This document shows positions 20,599 to 28,874 of a DNA stretch of 64,000 nucleotides, piece by piece. Source of the stretch: JAFDWI01 sp963764215 (GTDB lineage Bacteria; Actinomycetota; Acidimicrobiia; Acidimicrobiales; Iamiaceae); NCBI GenBank assembly GCA_963764215.1, contig CAVXRS010000005.1, positions 496,001-560,000 of the forward strand, written 5' to 3'. The notes under the pieces were generated by a model. It was not told where the DNA came from. It did not search any database and saw only the letters and a list, made by a program, of their open reading frames with translations. Each line of letters starts with the position of its first letter. The stretch's first letter is position 1. The position numbers and the translations under genes were made by a program.

Positions 20599-21750
20599 TC
20601 AGGACCCGGCGAACTCGTCGGGACGAGGTGCGCCGTCGAAGTAGCAGTTCATCGCGGCGACGGTCCGCCTGGCGGCTTGCCCGTCACCGTAGGGATTCAC
20701 GGCGTGGGCCATCGAGCGGCGCGCGCTGGCGTCGCACAACAGGCGCGTCACCGCTTTGACGATCGCCTCGGGGTCGGTACCTACGAGCTGTGCCACGCCC
20801 GCGGTCACCCCTTCGGGTCGTTCGGTCACGTCACGCAGCACCAGCACCGGCACCCCGAATGCCGGGGCTTCTTCCTGGACGCCCCCCGAATCGGTCAGCA
20901 CCACAGCGGCCGCGGCCAGCATCGCCACGAACGACGAATAGCCCTCGGGACCGGTGACCTCGACATTGGCAAGGCCGCCGAGCTCCCTGGTGAACACGAG
21001 TTGGACCTCGGGGTTGGGGTGCGTCGCCACCGTGAACACCACCGCGGGATGAGTTGTTGCCAATCGGTGCACTGCATCGGCGACCTGGCGCATCGGTTCA
21101 CCCCAGTTCTCGCGTCGATGGCAGGTCACCAGCACACTCGGATGCAGTGGCGGACCCGCACCCACCGCCGAGATCGCGCGATGCGACTGGAGGAAATGGA
21201 GCGCGTCGATGACCGTATTGCCGGTCACGAGCACCGCATCGCCCGTCACGCCTTCGGCCGCCAGGGCGGCTTTGGCCCCTGGAGTCGGAGTGAGATGCAA
21301 CGCCGAGACCTGGGTGATCAGCCGGCGATTCGCCTCCTCGGGGAAGGGCGCGGTGAGATCCGCGCTTCGCAACCCTGCCTCGACGTCGATCACCGGGATC
21401 TGCAACCAGAACGCCGCGAGCGCGCCTGCCAACGCGGATGCCGTGTCACCCTGGACGATCACCGCGTCGACGTCGAACTCGCTCAAGTCCTGGTGCAGAC
21501 GATCGACCAGCGCGGTGTGGAGTGATGCCAACTCCCCGGTATGTTCCCACGATTCGTGACGTCGATCGGCGACGATGTCGAACAGGGCGAACACCTCGTC
21601 GACGACGGCACGGTGCTGCCCGGTGGAAATCACGAACGGTTCCCAGTGCGGATCCGCGGCAAGCGCCAACACGACCGGGGCGAGCTTCACCGCTTCGGGT
21701 CGCGTCCCGACGACGAGCGCCGCCCGGCGGACGGCGCGGAGCACCGTCAT
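20599..21750 (-). CDS. wecB: UDP-N-acetylglucosamine 2-epimerase
   Basis: 383 residues, the usual WecB length. It converts UDP-GlcNAc to UDP-ManNAc in the cytosol for surface polysaccharides. Family motifs are GTRPEAVKLAPV, TGQHR, VQGDTASALAGALAAF, EAGLRS, PFPEEANRRL, CHRRENWG and LTDSGGVQEEAPA. Its ATG overlaps the stop of the membrane glycosyltransferase as ATGA, so the two are translationally coupled. This suggests that the glycosyltransferase uses UDP-ManNAc or a derivative of it. Confidence 0.92.
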   Translation of the reverse strand: MTVLRAVRRAALVVGTRPEAVKLAPVVLALAADPHWEPFVISTGQHRAVVDEVFALFDIVADRRHESWEHTGELASLHTALVDRLHQDLSEFDVDAVIVQGDTASALAGALAAFWLQIPVIDVEAGLRSADLTAPFPEEANRRLITQVSALHLTPTPGAKAALAAEGVTGDAVLVTGNTVIDALHFLQSHRAISAVGAGPPLHPSVLVTCHRRENWGEPMRQVADAVHRLATTHPAVVFTVATHPNPEVQLVFTRELGGLANVEVTGPEGYSSFVAMLAAAAVVLTDSGGVQEEAPAFGVPVLVLRDVTERPEGVTAGVAQLVGTDPEAIVKAVTRLLCDASARRSMAHAVNPYGDGQAARRTVAAMNCYFDGAPRPDEFAGS

Positions 21751-23075
21751 CGTGACTCACCGGTCACCGCGAACGCCTGCCTCGCTGCATCGTTTGCCGG
21801 CGCTTCGACGAGCCGAGCCGTCTTGGTCCATCCACTGCGGCGGAAGACGATCCGGCCCAGTGCCCGCCACACGGCTGCGTACCAGATGTAGTTGTAGAAC
21901 AACAACAGGTGACTCAACACCATCGAGCGGGCGAGCGAGACATCGCGCGCGGTGCGGTTGTACGCGGCCCCGAGCAGGATGGCCGGAGCGAACGCGACGA
22001 GATACCAGATGACTGCGACCACGACGGCCCCCCAGCCCTGGTGGTCGATCGAAACACCAGCGGTCAAACCGGCGACCAACAGAATCAGCGGAAGGGTGAA
22101 CAGGATCGAGGCGAGCGCAAGCACCAGCGGTGCGGCCAGGTAGTACAGCAGGTCCGCGACCGCTGACGTCGGCAGGTCTGATCTGACGATGTCGGGAATC
22201 AGCTTCCAACACTGCATGTGGCCGTGGATCCATCTGGTCCGCTGCCGCCACAGCACTCCCAGATTTGTGACCCCTTGTTGGCTGACGACGCTCGAGCCGG
22301 TGAATCGGTTGTCCCAACCGGCCATCGCGAGACGGATTCCCAGATCGAGATCCTCGGTCAGACAGTCACTCCAAGGGGCGTCGCCCAACGATTGCAACGC
22401 GGACAACCTCACGAACTGACCGTTGCCGCCCAACCCGACACTGCCGATGTGTTGCCGGGCGCGTTGGAGCAGCGCCGAGAAACTCACGAACTCGAAGTCC
22501 TGGAATCGCGTCAAGAGGTGGGCGCGGTTGAAGATCCGCACCATCAATTGCACTGCCCCGGTACCCGGGGTGCGAAGAATCGGGTCGACGTGATCGAGCA
22601 CGTCTGGTTCGAGTCGCCCATCGGCGTCGACCACCGCTATGACCACCCGATCGGCGTTGCCCGCCATCCGACGTCGAACATCGAGATAGGCGGCATTCAG
22701 CGCCGCGCCTTTGCCGACCCGGGCATCCGGGGAGACACGCTGGAACAATCCGACCCTCTGGGATGGGTAACGCCGGACGATGTCGGCGGTTCCATCACAT
22801 GAAGCGTCGTCGATGACCACGGTGAACGTGCGCTCGGTCGGAAGCGCCATCAGAGAATCGAGCGTGTTGGCGATGACCCGTTCCTCATCCAGCGCCGGGA
22901 CGAGAAAGACATAGAACAGCGATGGACCGAGCTCGGAAGGCGGTCGGGTACGTCGACGGCTGAGCGTCGCGACGAAGAACAGATAGCCAACGGTCACGAT
23001 GACGAACGCGGTGGTGAACGCCGCGATCAACGGGCCGGCCCCCCGCCCTCGGGGCCGCACCACCGGGCACTGCAC
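21747..23075 (-). CDS. Membrane family-2 glycosyltransferase
   Basis: About 442 residues. One N-terminal helix (FVIVTVGYLFFVATL) precedes a GT2 catalytic domain with VPALDEE, DDASCDGTA, VVDADG, a catalytic ED (TEDLDLG) and QRTRWIHG, the QxxRW motif of processive synthases. At least three helices follow near the C-terminus. This layout is that of cellulose- or hyaluronan-synthase-like enzymes that both polymerise and export a glycan. GTG 23075 is the likely start, with TTG 23030 as alternative. It sits between the lipoprotein gene (37 bp) and wecB (4-bp overlap) in one operon. Confidence 0.85.
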   Translation of the reverse strand: MQCPVVRPRGRGAGPLIAAFTTAFVIVTVGYLFFVATLSRRRTRPPSELGPSLFYVFLVPALDEERVIANTLDSLMALPTERTFTVVIDDASCDGTADIVRRYPSQRVGLFQRVSPDARVGKGAALNAAYLDVRRRMAGNADRVVIAVVDADGRLEPDVLDHVDPILRTPGTGAVQLMVRIFNRAHLLTRFQDFEFVSFSALLQRARQHIGSVGLGGNGQFVRLSALQSLGDAPWSDCLTEDLDLGIRLAMAGWDNRFTGSSVVSQQGVTNLGVLWRQRTRWIHGHMQCWKLIPDIVRSDLPTSAVADLLYYLAAPLVLALASILFTLPLILLVAGLTAGVSIDHQGWGAVVVAVIWYLVAFAPAILLGAAYNRTARDVSLARSMVLSHLLLFYNYIWYAAVWRALGRIVFRRSGWTKTARLVEAPANDAARQAFAVTGESR

Positions 23076-23112
23076 GAATCGACAGCCACTGGTGGAACTC
23101 GACCAGCAACGC

Positions 23113-23977
23113 TCATTTTGGAGGAGGCGGAACTGTCGCCGAAGACCCACCCGGCATGAGCAAGGGAGCCAGGTTGGCCAGCAGATCGGCATGCTGTGCA
23201 GAGTCGATCTGTTTGAGCGCGCCCTTCCAGGTCGTATCTGCTGCACCGAGTTTCGCGGCGAACTTCGACGGCAACACTTTGGACGTTCGCAATCGCCGCG
23301 GAATGCACCGACTCGGCGAGTGTCGAGTAGGCCGACAGCGCGTCGGTCAGCTCGTAGGCCGCAGCCGTCAACGGACTCGCCTCGGCGAGCCCGACGAGCG
23401 TGGCATGCTGTGCGGTGAACTGCTCGACGAGCCGGGCCGCCTGGGTCGCTGCTGGATTGCCGGGTAGACCGTTGGGGTGAGCGAGGCCGACAGCCACATC
23501 GTGGAGGAGCACGACTTCCTGCACGCTGGCTCGTGCGGTGTCCATGACGGGCACGACGGCACGCTCCGGGAGCGTGCCAACGGTTCTCGGATGCCTTCCC
23601 GTCGACGGGGACGAACCGGATGTTCCAGGAGACCCGCCACTCGAACCGGCCGACGAGCGTGACCCTGCACCAGACCCGGATGCGGGACGGGACCCGGCAG
23701 CGGCACTCGAGCCGTGCCCGTCAGACCCACTCGGCCCGCCTCCAGCGTCCGTGGCGGACTGTCCGGATTTTTCATTTCCCGATCTGAAGCCCTGCTCCGA
23801 CGCACCTGCCGAAACCGAAGCATGGCCTTTGGCGCCGAGGGTGGTGGCAGGTCCACGGTTCGCGGTGGAGCGGTGCGATGCGGCGCCGTTCGACGATCCA
23901 CAGCCGACTACTGCGACGACGGCAGCCAGGACCCCGATGACCGCCGCGATCGTTCTCTGGAGATTCTGAGGTCGCAT
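23113..23977 (-). CDS. Putative lipoprotein of unknown function (frame broken)
   Basis: 287 residues after one extra base near 23281 is removed. A lipobox (AVVAVVGC) suggests lipid attachment at Cys 26. About 110 residues of Ser/Gly/Ala-rich low-complexity linker follow, then a helical domain (VVLLHDVAVGLAHPN to LLANLAPLLMPGG). I do not recognise the helical domain. Its position between the small membrane protein (5 bp upstream) and the glycosyltransferase suggests a helper for export or anchoring of the glycan. That role is inference from position only. Confidence 0.65.
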
Positions 23978-23982
23978 GGCAG

Positions 23983-24165
23983 TCAGTTGTCGTGGGCCCT
24001 GCGTCTACGCAGTGCCATTTCCCGAGCCGAAGCGAGGCAGAGCACGATCAATCCGACGATCAACAGCCCGAAAGCCGCCCAGAAGTACCCCGCGAACGCG
24101 AAGCCGGTCGCGGCCAGGACACCTCCGGCGCCCACCGACGCGCCACCGACTCCTGAGTGATACAT
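23983..24165 (-). CDS. Small Gly-rich membrane protein
   Basis: 60 residues. A Gly-rich N-terminus (MYHSGVGGASVGAGG) is followed by one or two hydrophobic helices (VLAATGFAFAGYFWAAFGLLI, VGLIVLCL) and a basic tail (RRRRAHDN), so the C-terminus should be inside the cell. The start is certain: AAAGGAG lies 8 nt before ATG 24165. It is the first gene of the four-gene minus-strand operon and carries the LuxR-type box 126 nt upstream. Function unknown. Small proteins like this may be synthase accessory subunits or signalling peptides. Confidence 0.75.
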   Translation of the reverse strand: MYHSGVGGASVGAGGVLAATGFAFAGYFWAAFGLLIVGLIVLCLASAREMALRRRRAHDN

Positions 24166-24291
24166 CGCGAACTCTCCTTTGCCCGGAAGCGATCCGGGTC
24201 TGCCCTCGATGGCCGCGCGGCCCGCCTGCCGGGATGTGCACCACAGTCATGGCACCCGATCCGATAGTGACACGGTTTCGATGCGAGCGCC

Positions 24292-24307
24292 CTAGGTAAA
24301 TGCCTAG
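24292..24307 (-). promoter_or_regulatory. LuxR-type palindromic operator (glycan operon)
   Basis: Plus-strand CTAGGTAAATGCCTAG is a perfect inverted repeat with 5-bp arms and a 6-bp spacer, flanked by GCGCC on its left as in the copy at 20565. It is 126 nt upstream of ATG 24165. The stop codon of the VOC gene lies inside the right arm. Confidence 0.55.
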
Positions 24308-24723
24308 TCTTGGCGATTTTGTGGATCTCCACGGGTGGCACGCGAGGGGAGATGATCGGCGTCGAGCGGCTCCATGAGCTCGATGCGGTTCCCGAAAGGG
24401 TCGTCCGCATAGACCCGGTCGTAACCCGCCAGTGGCTCGTCGTCGACGACCCGAAGGCCGGCGTCGCGGATCGCGCGCGCCAGCGAGCGGACGTCCTCGA
24501 CGAGCAGGGCCGGATGTGCCTTCGTGGCGGGCCGGAAGTCGCGGTCCACACCGAGGTGCACCTTCAGGTCACCACGCTCGAACCAACACCCCCCGCGGAC
24601 CGCGAGGTGGGGCGGTTTGTCGACCTTGGGGATTCCCAGCACGTCCTCGTAGAAGGCCACGGCATCGGATTCGCGTCCCACCGGCATCGCGAGTTGCACA
24701 TGGTCGATGGCGGTCACTCGCAC
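24304..24723 (-). CDS. Glyoxalase/VOC-family protein
   Basis: 139 residues with the vicinal-oxygen-chelate pattern: the first metal residue in AIDHVQLAMP, FYEDVLGIP, then a C-terminal Glu in DPFGNRIELMEP. Such proteins are metal-dependent isomerases, dioxygenases or resistance proteins; the substrate cannot be told here. GTG 24723 places the DHVQ strand at the N-terminus; GTG 24717 is also possible. It is upstream of and in the same direction as the glycan operon but separated from it by the operator, so it is probably a separate unit. Confidence 0.8.
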   Translation of the reverse strand: MRVTAIDHVQLAMPVGRESDAVAFYEDVLGIPKVDKPPHLAVRGGCWFERGDLKVHLGVDRDFRPATKAHPALLVEDVRSLARAIRDAGLRVVDDEPLAGYDRVYADDPFGNRIELMEPLDADHLPSRATRGDPQNRQD

Positions 24724-24839
24724 CTGGGCAGCGTAGGTCCCGGACGTTGTGGGCGCACGAGGTTGCGGGCGCACGGCGAAGGGTCGATCGTCCGGTTCTG
24801 ATGCGGGTCGTCGGGGTTCCGGTGTGCTGGGATGGGGTG

Positions 24840-25682
24840 GTGTACGACGTTCGTTCCACGGCACGCTCGGCCACGCTGCATCGCCGGGTCGGGCTCGTGG
24901 GCTTCGTGTCGGCCCTCGTCGCGTTGGCGCTGATCGTCGTTCCGTCGGCGCACGCCTCGACCGCGACGTCCACCCGTAAGCCACGGCTCCTGGTGATCGG
25001 GGACAGCATCATCCTGGGCACAGGTGATCGGATTGCCCAGGATCTTCCCGCTTGGGATGTCACCTTCGACGCGAAGGAGTCCCGCTCCACCGCGGTGGGA
25101 CTGGACGTGCTGCGGGCGCATGGCACCGACTTCACCACCGTGGTGGTCGAGCTCGGCGCGAACGACAGTGGCACCCCCTCGGTGTTCACCCCCCGGGTCG
25201 ACGCGTTGCTGGCGGCGCTCCGCGGGGTGCACCGCGTGCTCTGGCTGACGATTCCCGAGGCGCGTCCCTACTACCGGCAGGCAAACGCCATCATCCGCAC
25301 GGCAACGGGTCGGTATCCCAACGCGAGCGTGGCCGACTGGTCGGGCGCCATCCAGCCGGGGGACGTCGTCGATGACGGCCTGCACCTGACACCGAAAGGG
25401 TACGCGGACATGGCGGCCTGGGTCGCGAAGGTGGTGGCGTCGCCGCAGGCACCGACGACCACGACCACGACAACGACGACGACGCAACCGGCGAGACCGA
25501 CCAACAGGTCGACGTCTGCGAGCGCTGCCACGACTCGGCCGGTCACGGGGGCCTCCGGCGGGCTGACCGCCGGATCGAAGCAGCACGATGGAAGGACGAC
25601 GGCGTGGATCCTGGGAGTTGCCGCGATGGGCGCGATCGTGGTCGTGGTCGTTTCGGTACTTCGACGTCGGCGAAGGACCTGA
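24840..25682 (+). CDS. Membrane-anchored SGNH hydrolase
   Basis: About 280 residues. A signal sequence (VGFVSALVALALIVVPSAHA) leads to an SGNH/GDSL domain with GDSI (nucleophile Ser), ELGANDSG (Asn block) and the DGLHLT Asp-His pair. A run of Thr residues and a linker follow, then a final membrane helix (AWILGVAAMGAIVVVVVSVL) with a basic tail. This fits an extracytoplasmic esterase or O-acetyl/acyl transferase held at the membrane, possibly acting on surface glycans. GTG 24840 gives a normal signal peptide; ATG 24801 is the alternative. Confidence 0.8.
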   Translation: MYDVRSTARSATLHRRVGLVGFVSALVALALIVVPSAHASTATSTRKPRLLVIGDSIILGTGDRIAQDLPAWDVTFDAKESRSTAVGLDVLRAHGTDFTTVVVELGANDSGTPSVFTPRVDALLAALRGVHRVLWLTIPEARPYYRQANAIIRTATGRYPNASVADWSGAIQPGDVVDDGLHLTPKGYADMAAWVAKVVASPQAPTTTTTTTTTTQPARPTNRSTSASAATTRPVTGASGGLTAGSKQHDGRTTAWILGVAAMGAIVVVVVSVLRRRRRT

Positions 25683-25755
25683 CCACCCAGGCGTCGGGCG
25701 ACTCGCTGGTGGTTGCGCTCTATGCTGGTGACGGGCCCGACCGGAAAGGTGGGAC

Positions 25756-26496
25756 GTGGACGACGCCGAACTGCTACATAGCCAGATCATCGACCGGGTC
25801 GGAGCGAGGGAGGGATTGCGACCTGAAAAGGCCCTGCCGCTCGAGGCCGTGGGAACCGGAGCGGTCGTCGGCGAGGTGCAGGAACTCTCGGGAATGAACC
25901 TCGACAAGGCGGTGGTCACCGAGCTGCGCATCGATGATGGCGAGCAGCCGAGCTGGACCCGGACCTTCCACGTGTTCGCGCCCAGTCGTTCTCTCGTGCC
26001 CCATCTCGCGGTGGAGTGGGCGGGGAGTGTCGACGACGGGGTGGAGCGGGTGCGCCTGTTGGTCGACCTGCTGCCCCGTATCGACCTGGCGGTGAATCTC
26101 GACTACGTGGACGAGATCTACCAACCGTTGAGCCGTCTGCACCGCGACGCGGCCGACATCCCCGACATCGTGATCGTCCGCGTGCCGCCGCGCCGGGCAG
26201 TTGCGATGTCCCCGTGGCGACTCGCGGCTTCGGTGCCGGCAGGGTCGGTCGGCGAGTTCAGGACGATCGTCGACGGCTACCTGGATCACTGGATGGCGAT
26301 CAACACCGGTGGCGTCGGCTCGCCGGTCGACCCGCTCGCGAGCGATCAGGCGAGGTTGGTGCAACACGACCGTTTCCACCGCAACGCTCTTTTCGACGCC
26401 GATTCGGACCCGTACTGGGAGCGCGTCGACCGGTGGTTGGGCATCGACGCGGCGGCCGAACTGCGGACGACGTTGCGGAGCCAACGTGATCGCTGA
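25756..26496 (+). CDS. Unknown protein, bilin-reductase-like features
   Basis: 246 residues, soluble, start GTG 25756. The central stretch PHLAVEWAG, then LLVDLLPRIDLAVNLDYVDE with YQPL, and the ending FHRNALFDADSDP with WLGIDAAAEL recall the layout of ferredoxin-dependent bilin reductases of the PcyA/HY2 family. The match is by eye and distant, and the function is a suggestion only. The gene is in line with DUF983 and the kinase (12-bp and 5-bp gaps), so they may be co-transcribed. Confidence 0.5.
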   Translation: MDDAELLHSQIIDRVGAREGLRPEKALPLEAVGTGAVVGEVQELSGMNLDKAVVTELRIDDGEQPSWTRTFHVFAPSRSLVPHLAVEWAGSVDDGVERVRLLVDLLPRIDLAVNLDYVDEIYQPLSRLHRDAADIPDIVIVRVPPRRAVAMSPWRLAASVPAGSVGEFRTIVDGYLDHWMAINTGGVGSPVDPLASDQARLVQHDRFHRNALFDADSDPYWERVDRWLGIDAAAELRTTLRSQRDR

Positions 26497-26508
26497 GAGG
26501 CTTGATCC

Positions 26509-26991
26509 GTGACCGAGGAACTTCTGGTCGCGGATGTACTCGCGACCGTACCGTCGAGCTGGCGCATGTTCGGGCGTGCCCTGCGGCTCCGCTGTCCCCG
26601 ATGTGGGAGCGACGGTCAGTTCCACCGTTGGATCCGTCGCAGTCGACACTGCCCGGGTTGCGGGTACACGCTGGAGCGCCAGAGTGACTTCTTCTTCGGC
26701 GCGTACATGCTGAACCTGTGCGTGACCCTGTTCGCGCTGTTCTGCGTGCTCGCATCGGTGGTCGTGTTCGAAGCCGCCCAAGTCCCCCCGCCGGTCATCC
26801 CGATCGTCGTGGTCGGACTCTTCTGCGCCACGGTGCTGCCCTTGTTCTTGTACCCGTACTCGTTCACGATGTGGGCGGTCATCGACCTTCGCTGTGAGCC
26901 GCTCGAACTGCACGAGATCGCCACGGCAGTCGACAACCTCAATGAGGACCAGTCGGCCGACACGTCGGTGACCGAACACACCCACTGTTGA
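26509..26991 (+). CDS. DUF983 zinc-ribbon membrane protein
   Basis: 160 residues. The N-terminus has a zinc ribbon, CPRCGSDG and CPGCGYTLE, then two hydrophobic helices (LNLCVTLFALFCVLASVVVF and IPIVVVGLFCATVLPLFLY). This is the DUF983 layout. Its molecular role is unknown; relatives often occur near cytochrome oxidase or signalling genes. GTG 26509 start. Its stop overlaps a possible TTG start of the kinase as TTGA. Confidence 0.82.
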   Translation: MTEELLVADVLATVPSSWRMFGRALRLRCPRCGSDGQFHRWIRRSRHCPGCGYTLERQSDFFFGAYMLNLCVTLFALFCVLASVVVFEAAQVPPPVIPIVVVGLFCATVLPLFLYPYSFTMWAVIDLRCEPLELHEIATAVDNLNEDQSADTSVTEHTHC

Positions 26992-26996
26992 CGCCC

Positions 26997-28862
26997 GTGT
27001 CCTCATGGACCGACGGGGGGTCGAGTCGCCCGCCGAGCGACGAGGTCGGCGCGGCGCGTTGCACGAGCTGCGGCGGTCAGATCGAGGATGACTGGGCGAT
27101 GTGTGGTTGGTGTGGAACCCCGGTGGGAGGTGGGCTCGAGGGGGCCGAACACGTCGACGACGACCTCACTGCTGTGGTCGATCCTGTGCCCGAGGTGTCC
27201 CACGGGGCCGATGCCTATCCGCCGACCGCACTCCCGGCCGGCACGGAACTCGTCGGGCGCTACCGGATCGACGCGGTCCTGGGGCGGGGCGGCTTCGGCA
27301 TCACCTACCGGGCCGACGACCTGCGCCTCGATCGTTCCGTCGCGATCAAGGAGCTGTTTCCGCTCACCGCCCACCGTCGAGGCCTCGAGGTGACCGTGGC
27401 CGCTCCCGACGTCGACGGATTCGAAGCGGCACGCGTGCGCTTCGGGCGCGAAGCCGCAGCACTGGCGCGTTTCAACCATCCCGGCATCGTCCGGGTCTTC
27501 GAAGTGCTCGAGCTCAACGGCACCGCCTACCTGATCATGGAGCTGATCGAAGGCACCTCGATGGGCGAATTGCTCGCATCACGGGGCGCACCGCTCGGCG
27601 TCGACGAGGCCCTGGAAGTGGTGGGGCGGGTGGGACGAGCGCTTCGAGCGGTGCACGAGGCCGGTCTGTTGCACCGCGACATCAACCCGTCCAACATCAT
27701 GTTGGACCCCTCGCGGCGGATCGTGCTGATCGACTTCGGCCTGGCCCGTCGGTTCGGTGACGACATCTCCGGTTCGTTGACCCGTGCGGTCACCCCCGGT
27801 TATGCGCCTCCCGAGCAGTACGCGGGCAGTGCGCTGAGCGGTCCGCCTTGTGACGTGTTCGGTTTGGCCGCGACCGCGTACAAGCTGCTGACCGGGGTGA
27901 CTCCGACCAATGTGTTCGACCGGCAGGCCGGTATCCGGCTCCCGGCCCCGGCAGATCTGCGTGGCGAGGTGCCGGCGCTGGTCTCTGCGGGAATTCTCGA
28001 CGGGATGGAGCTCGATCCGGCCCATCGCCCGGCCACGGCCGACGCCTTCGTGGCCCGACTCGGTCTGCACGACGCACCGGCCACGTCCCAGGTCCACCTC
28101 GGGTTTCCTGCAGCAGCTGCCGCACCCGTCGCCGCCCCGGCGGCCGTGGAGGTGTCGCCGATTCCGGTGCCCGAACCATCCGAGGCGGAAGTCCGCGCCG
28201 TCGTGGCGCCGCCAGTCGTCCCACCTCCGCCCGTCGCGCCACCCCGACCCGCCGGGTTCGCCCCCTGGCACGACGGCAGCCCACCCGTGATCGGACCAGG
28301 TGACGGACGGCGGGGCTGGGTGACCTGGCCGGCCGCGACCGCGGCCATCGCGCTGTTGTCCGCGTCGCCGATCCTGCTGGGCGGGGTGCTCGCACTCGTC
28401 GTCATCCCCTGGCTCGCCACCGTGGGCGATCTCGCCGCCCACCGACATCGGCAGCGGATCGGCGCCCAACGTCGACGCTGGCATGACGCGGGAGCAGGGA
28501 TCGTCGCCCCGGTGCGCTTCGCCCGCAACGTCGTGGTCGGGCTGTTGCGGGCACTCCCCGCGGCGGGACTGGCACTCGTCGGGGTCGCCGTGGACCGTGC
28601 CATCGTCCACCAAGGTTCGGCAACGGCGTTTCGGGATCTGACCATCCGCCTGACCGGTGTGGCCATGGGCCTGGTGTTGATCCTTCCCGCCCGTGAGGCC
28701 GGTCGGTCGTTCCGGACCGATCTGGGCGCGACCGTGGTGGCCGACCGCCTCATGGAGGGCCGACGGCGGCCCGGATGGCGAACGGTGGTGTTCTGGGTGG
28801 TGATGGTGGCGGTGGTCGCCTTTGCCGCCTGGCTCGATCCGGAGCTCTGGCCGCTGACGTGA
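26997..28862 (+). CDS. Ser/Thr protein kinase with zinc ribbon and membrane helices
   Basis: About 621 residues. A short zinc ribbon (CTSCGG, CGWCG) near residue 25 precedes a Hanks-type kinase domain: glycine loop GRGGFGITY, lysine in AIKELF, catalytic HRDINPSN, DFG in LIDFGLAR and an APPEQY segment. A Pro/Ala linker follows, then three or more hydrophobic helices and no extracellular PASTA domain. The kinase is therefore cytosolic and tethered by its C-terminus. GTG 26997 is chosen. TTG 26988, overlapping the DUF983 stop, is equally possible. Confidence 0.85.
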   Translation: MSSWTDGGSSRPPSDEVGAARCTSCGGQIEDDWAMCGWCGTPVGGGLEGAEHVDDDLTAVVDPVPEVSHGADAYPPTALPAGTELVGRYRIDAVLGRGGFGITYRADDLRLDRSVAIKELFPLTAHRRGLEVTVAAPDVDGFEAARVRFGREAAALARFNHPGIVRVFEVLELNGTAYLIMELIEGTSMGELLASRGAPLGVDEALEVVGRVGRALRAVHEAGLLHRDINPSNIMLDPSRRIVLIDFGLARRFGDDISGSLTRAVTPGYAPPEQYAGSALSGPPCDVFGLAATAYKLLTGVTPTNVFDRQAGIRLPAPADLRGEVPALVSAGILDGMELDPAHRPATADAFVARLGLHDAPATSQVHLGFPAAAAAPVAAPAAVEVSPIPVPEPSEAEVRAVVAPPVVPPPPVAPPRPAGFAPWHDGSPPVIGPGDGRRGWVTWPAATAAIALLSASPILLGGVLALVVIPWLATVGDLAAHRHRQRIGAQRRRWHDAGAGIVAPVRFARNVVVGLLRALPAAGLALVGVAVDRAIVHQGSATAFRDLTIRLTGVAMGLVLILPAREAGRSFRTDLGATVVADRLMEGRRRPGWRTVVFWVVMVAVVAFAAWLDPELWPLT

Positions 28863-28874
28863 CGGCCGCGCCGA

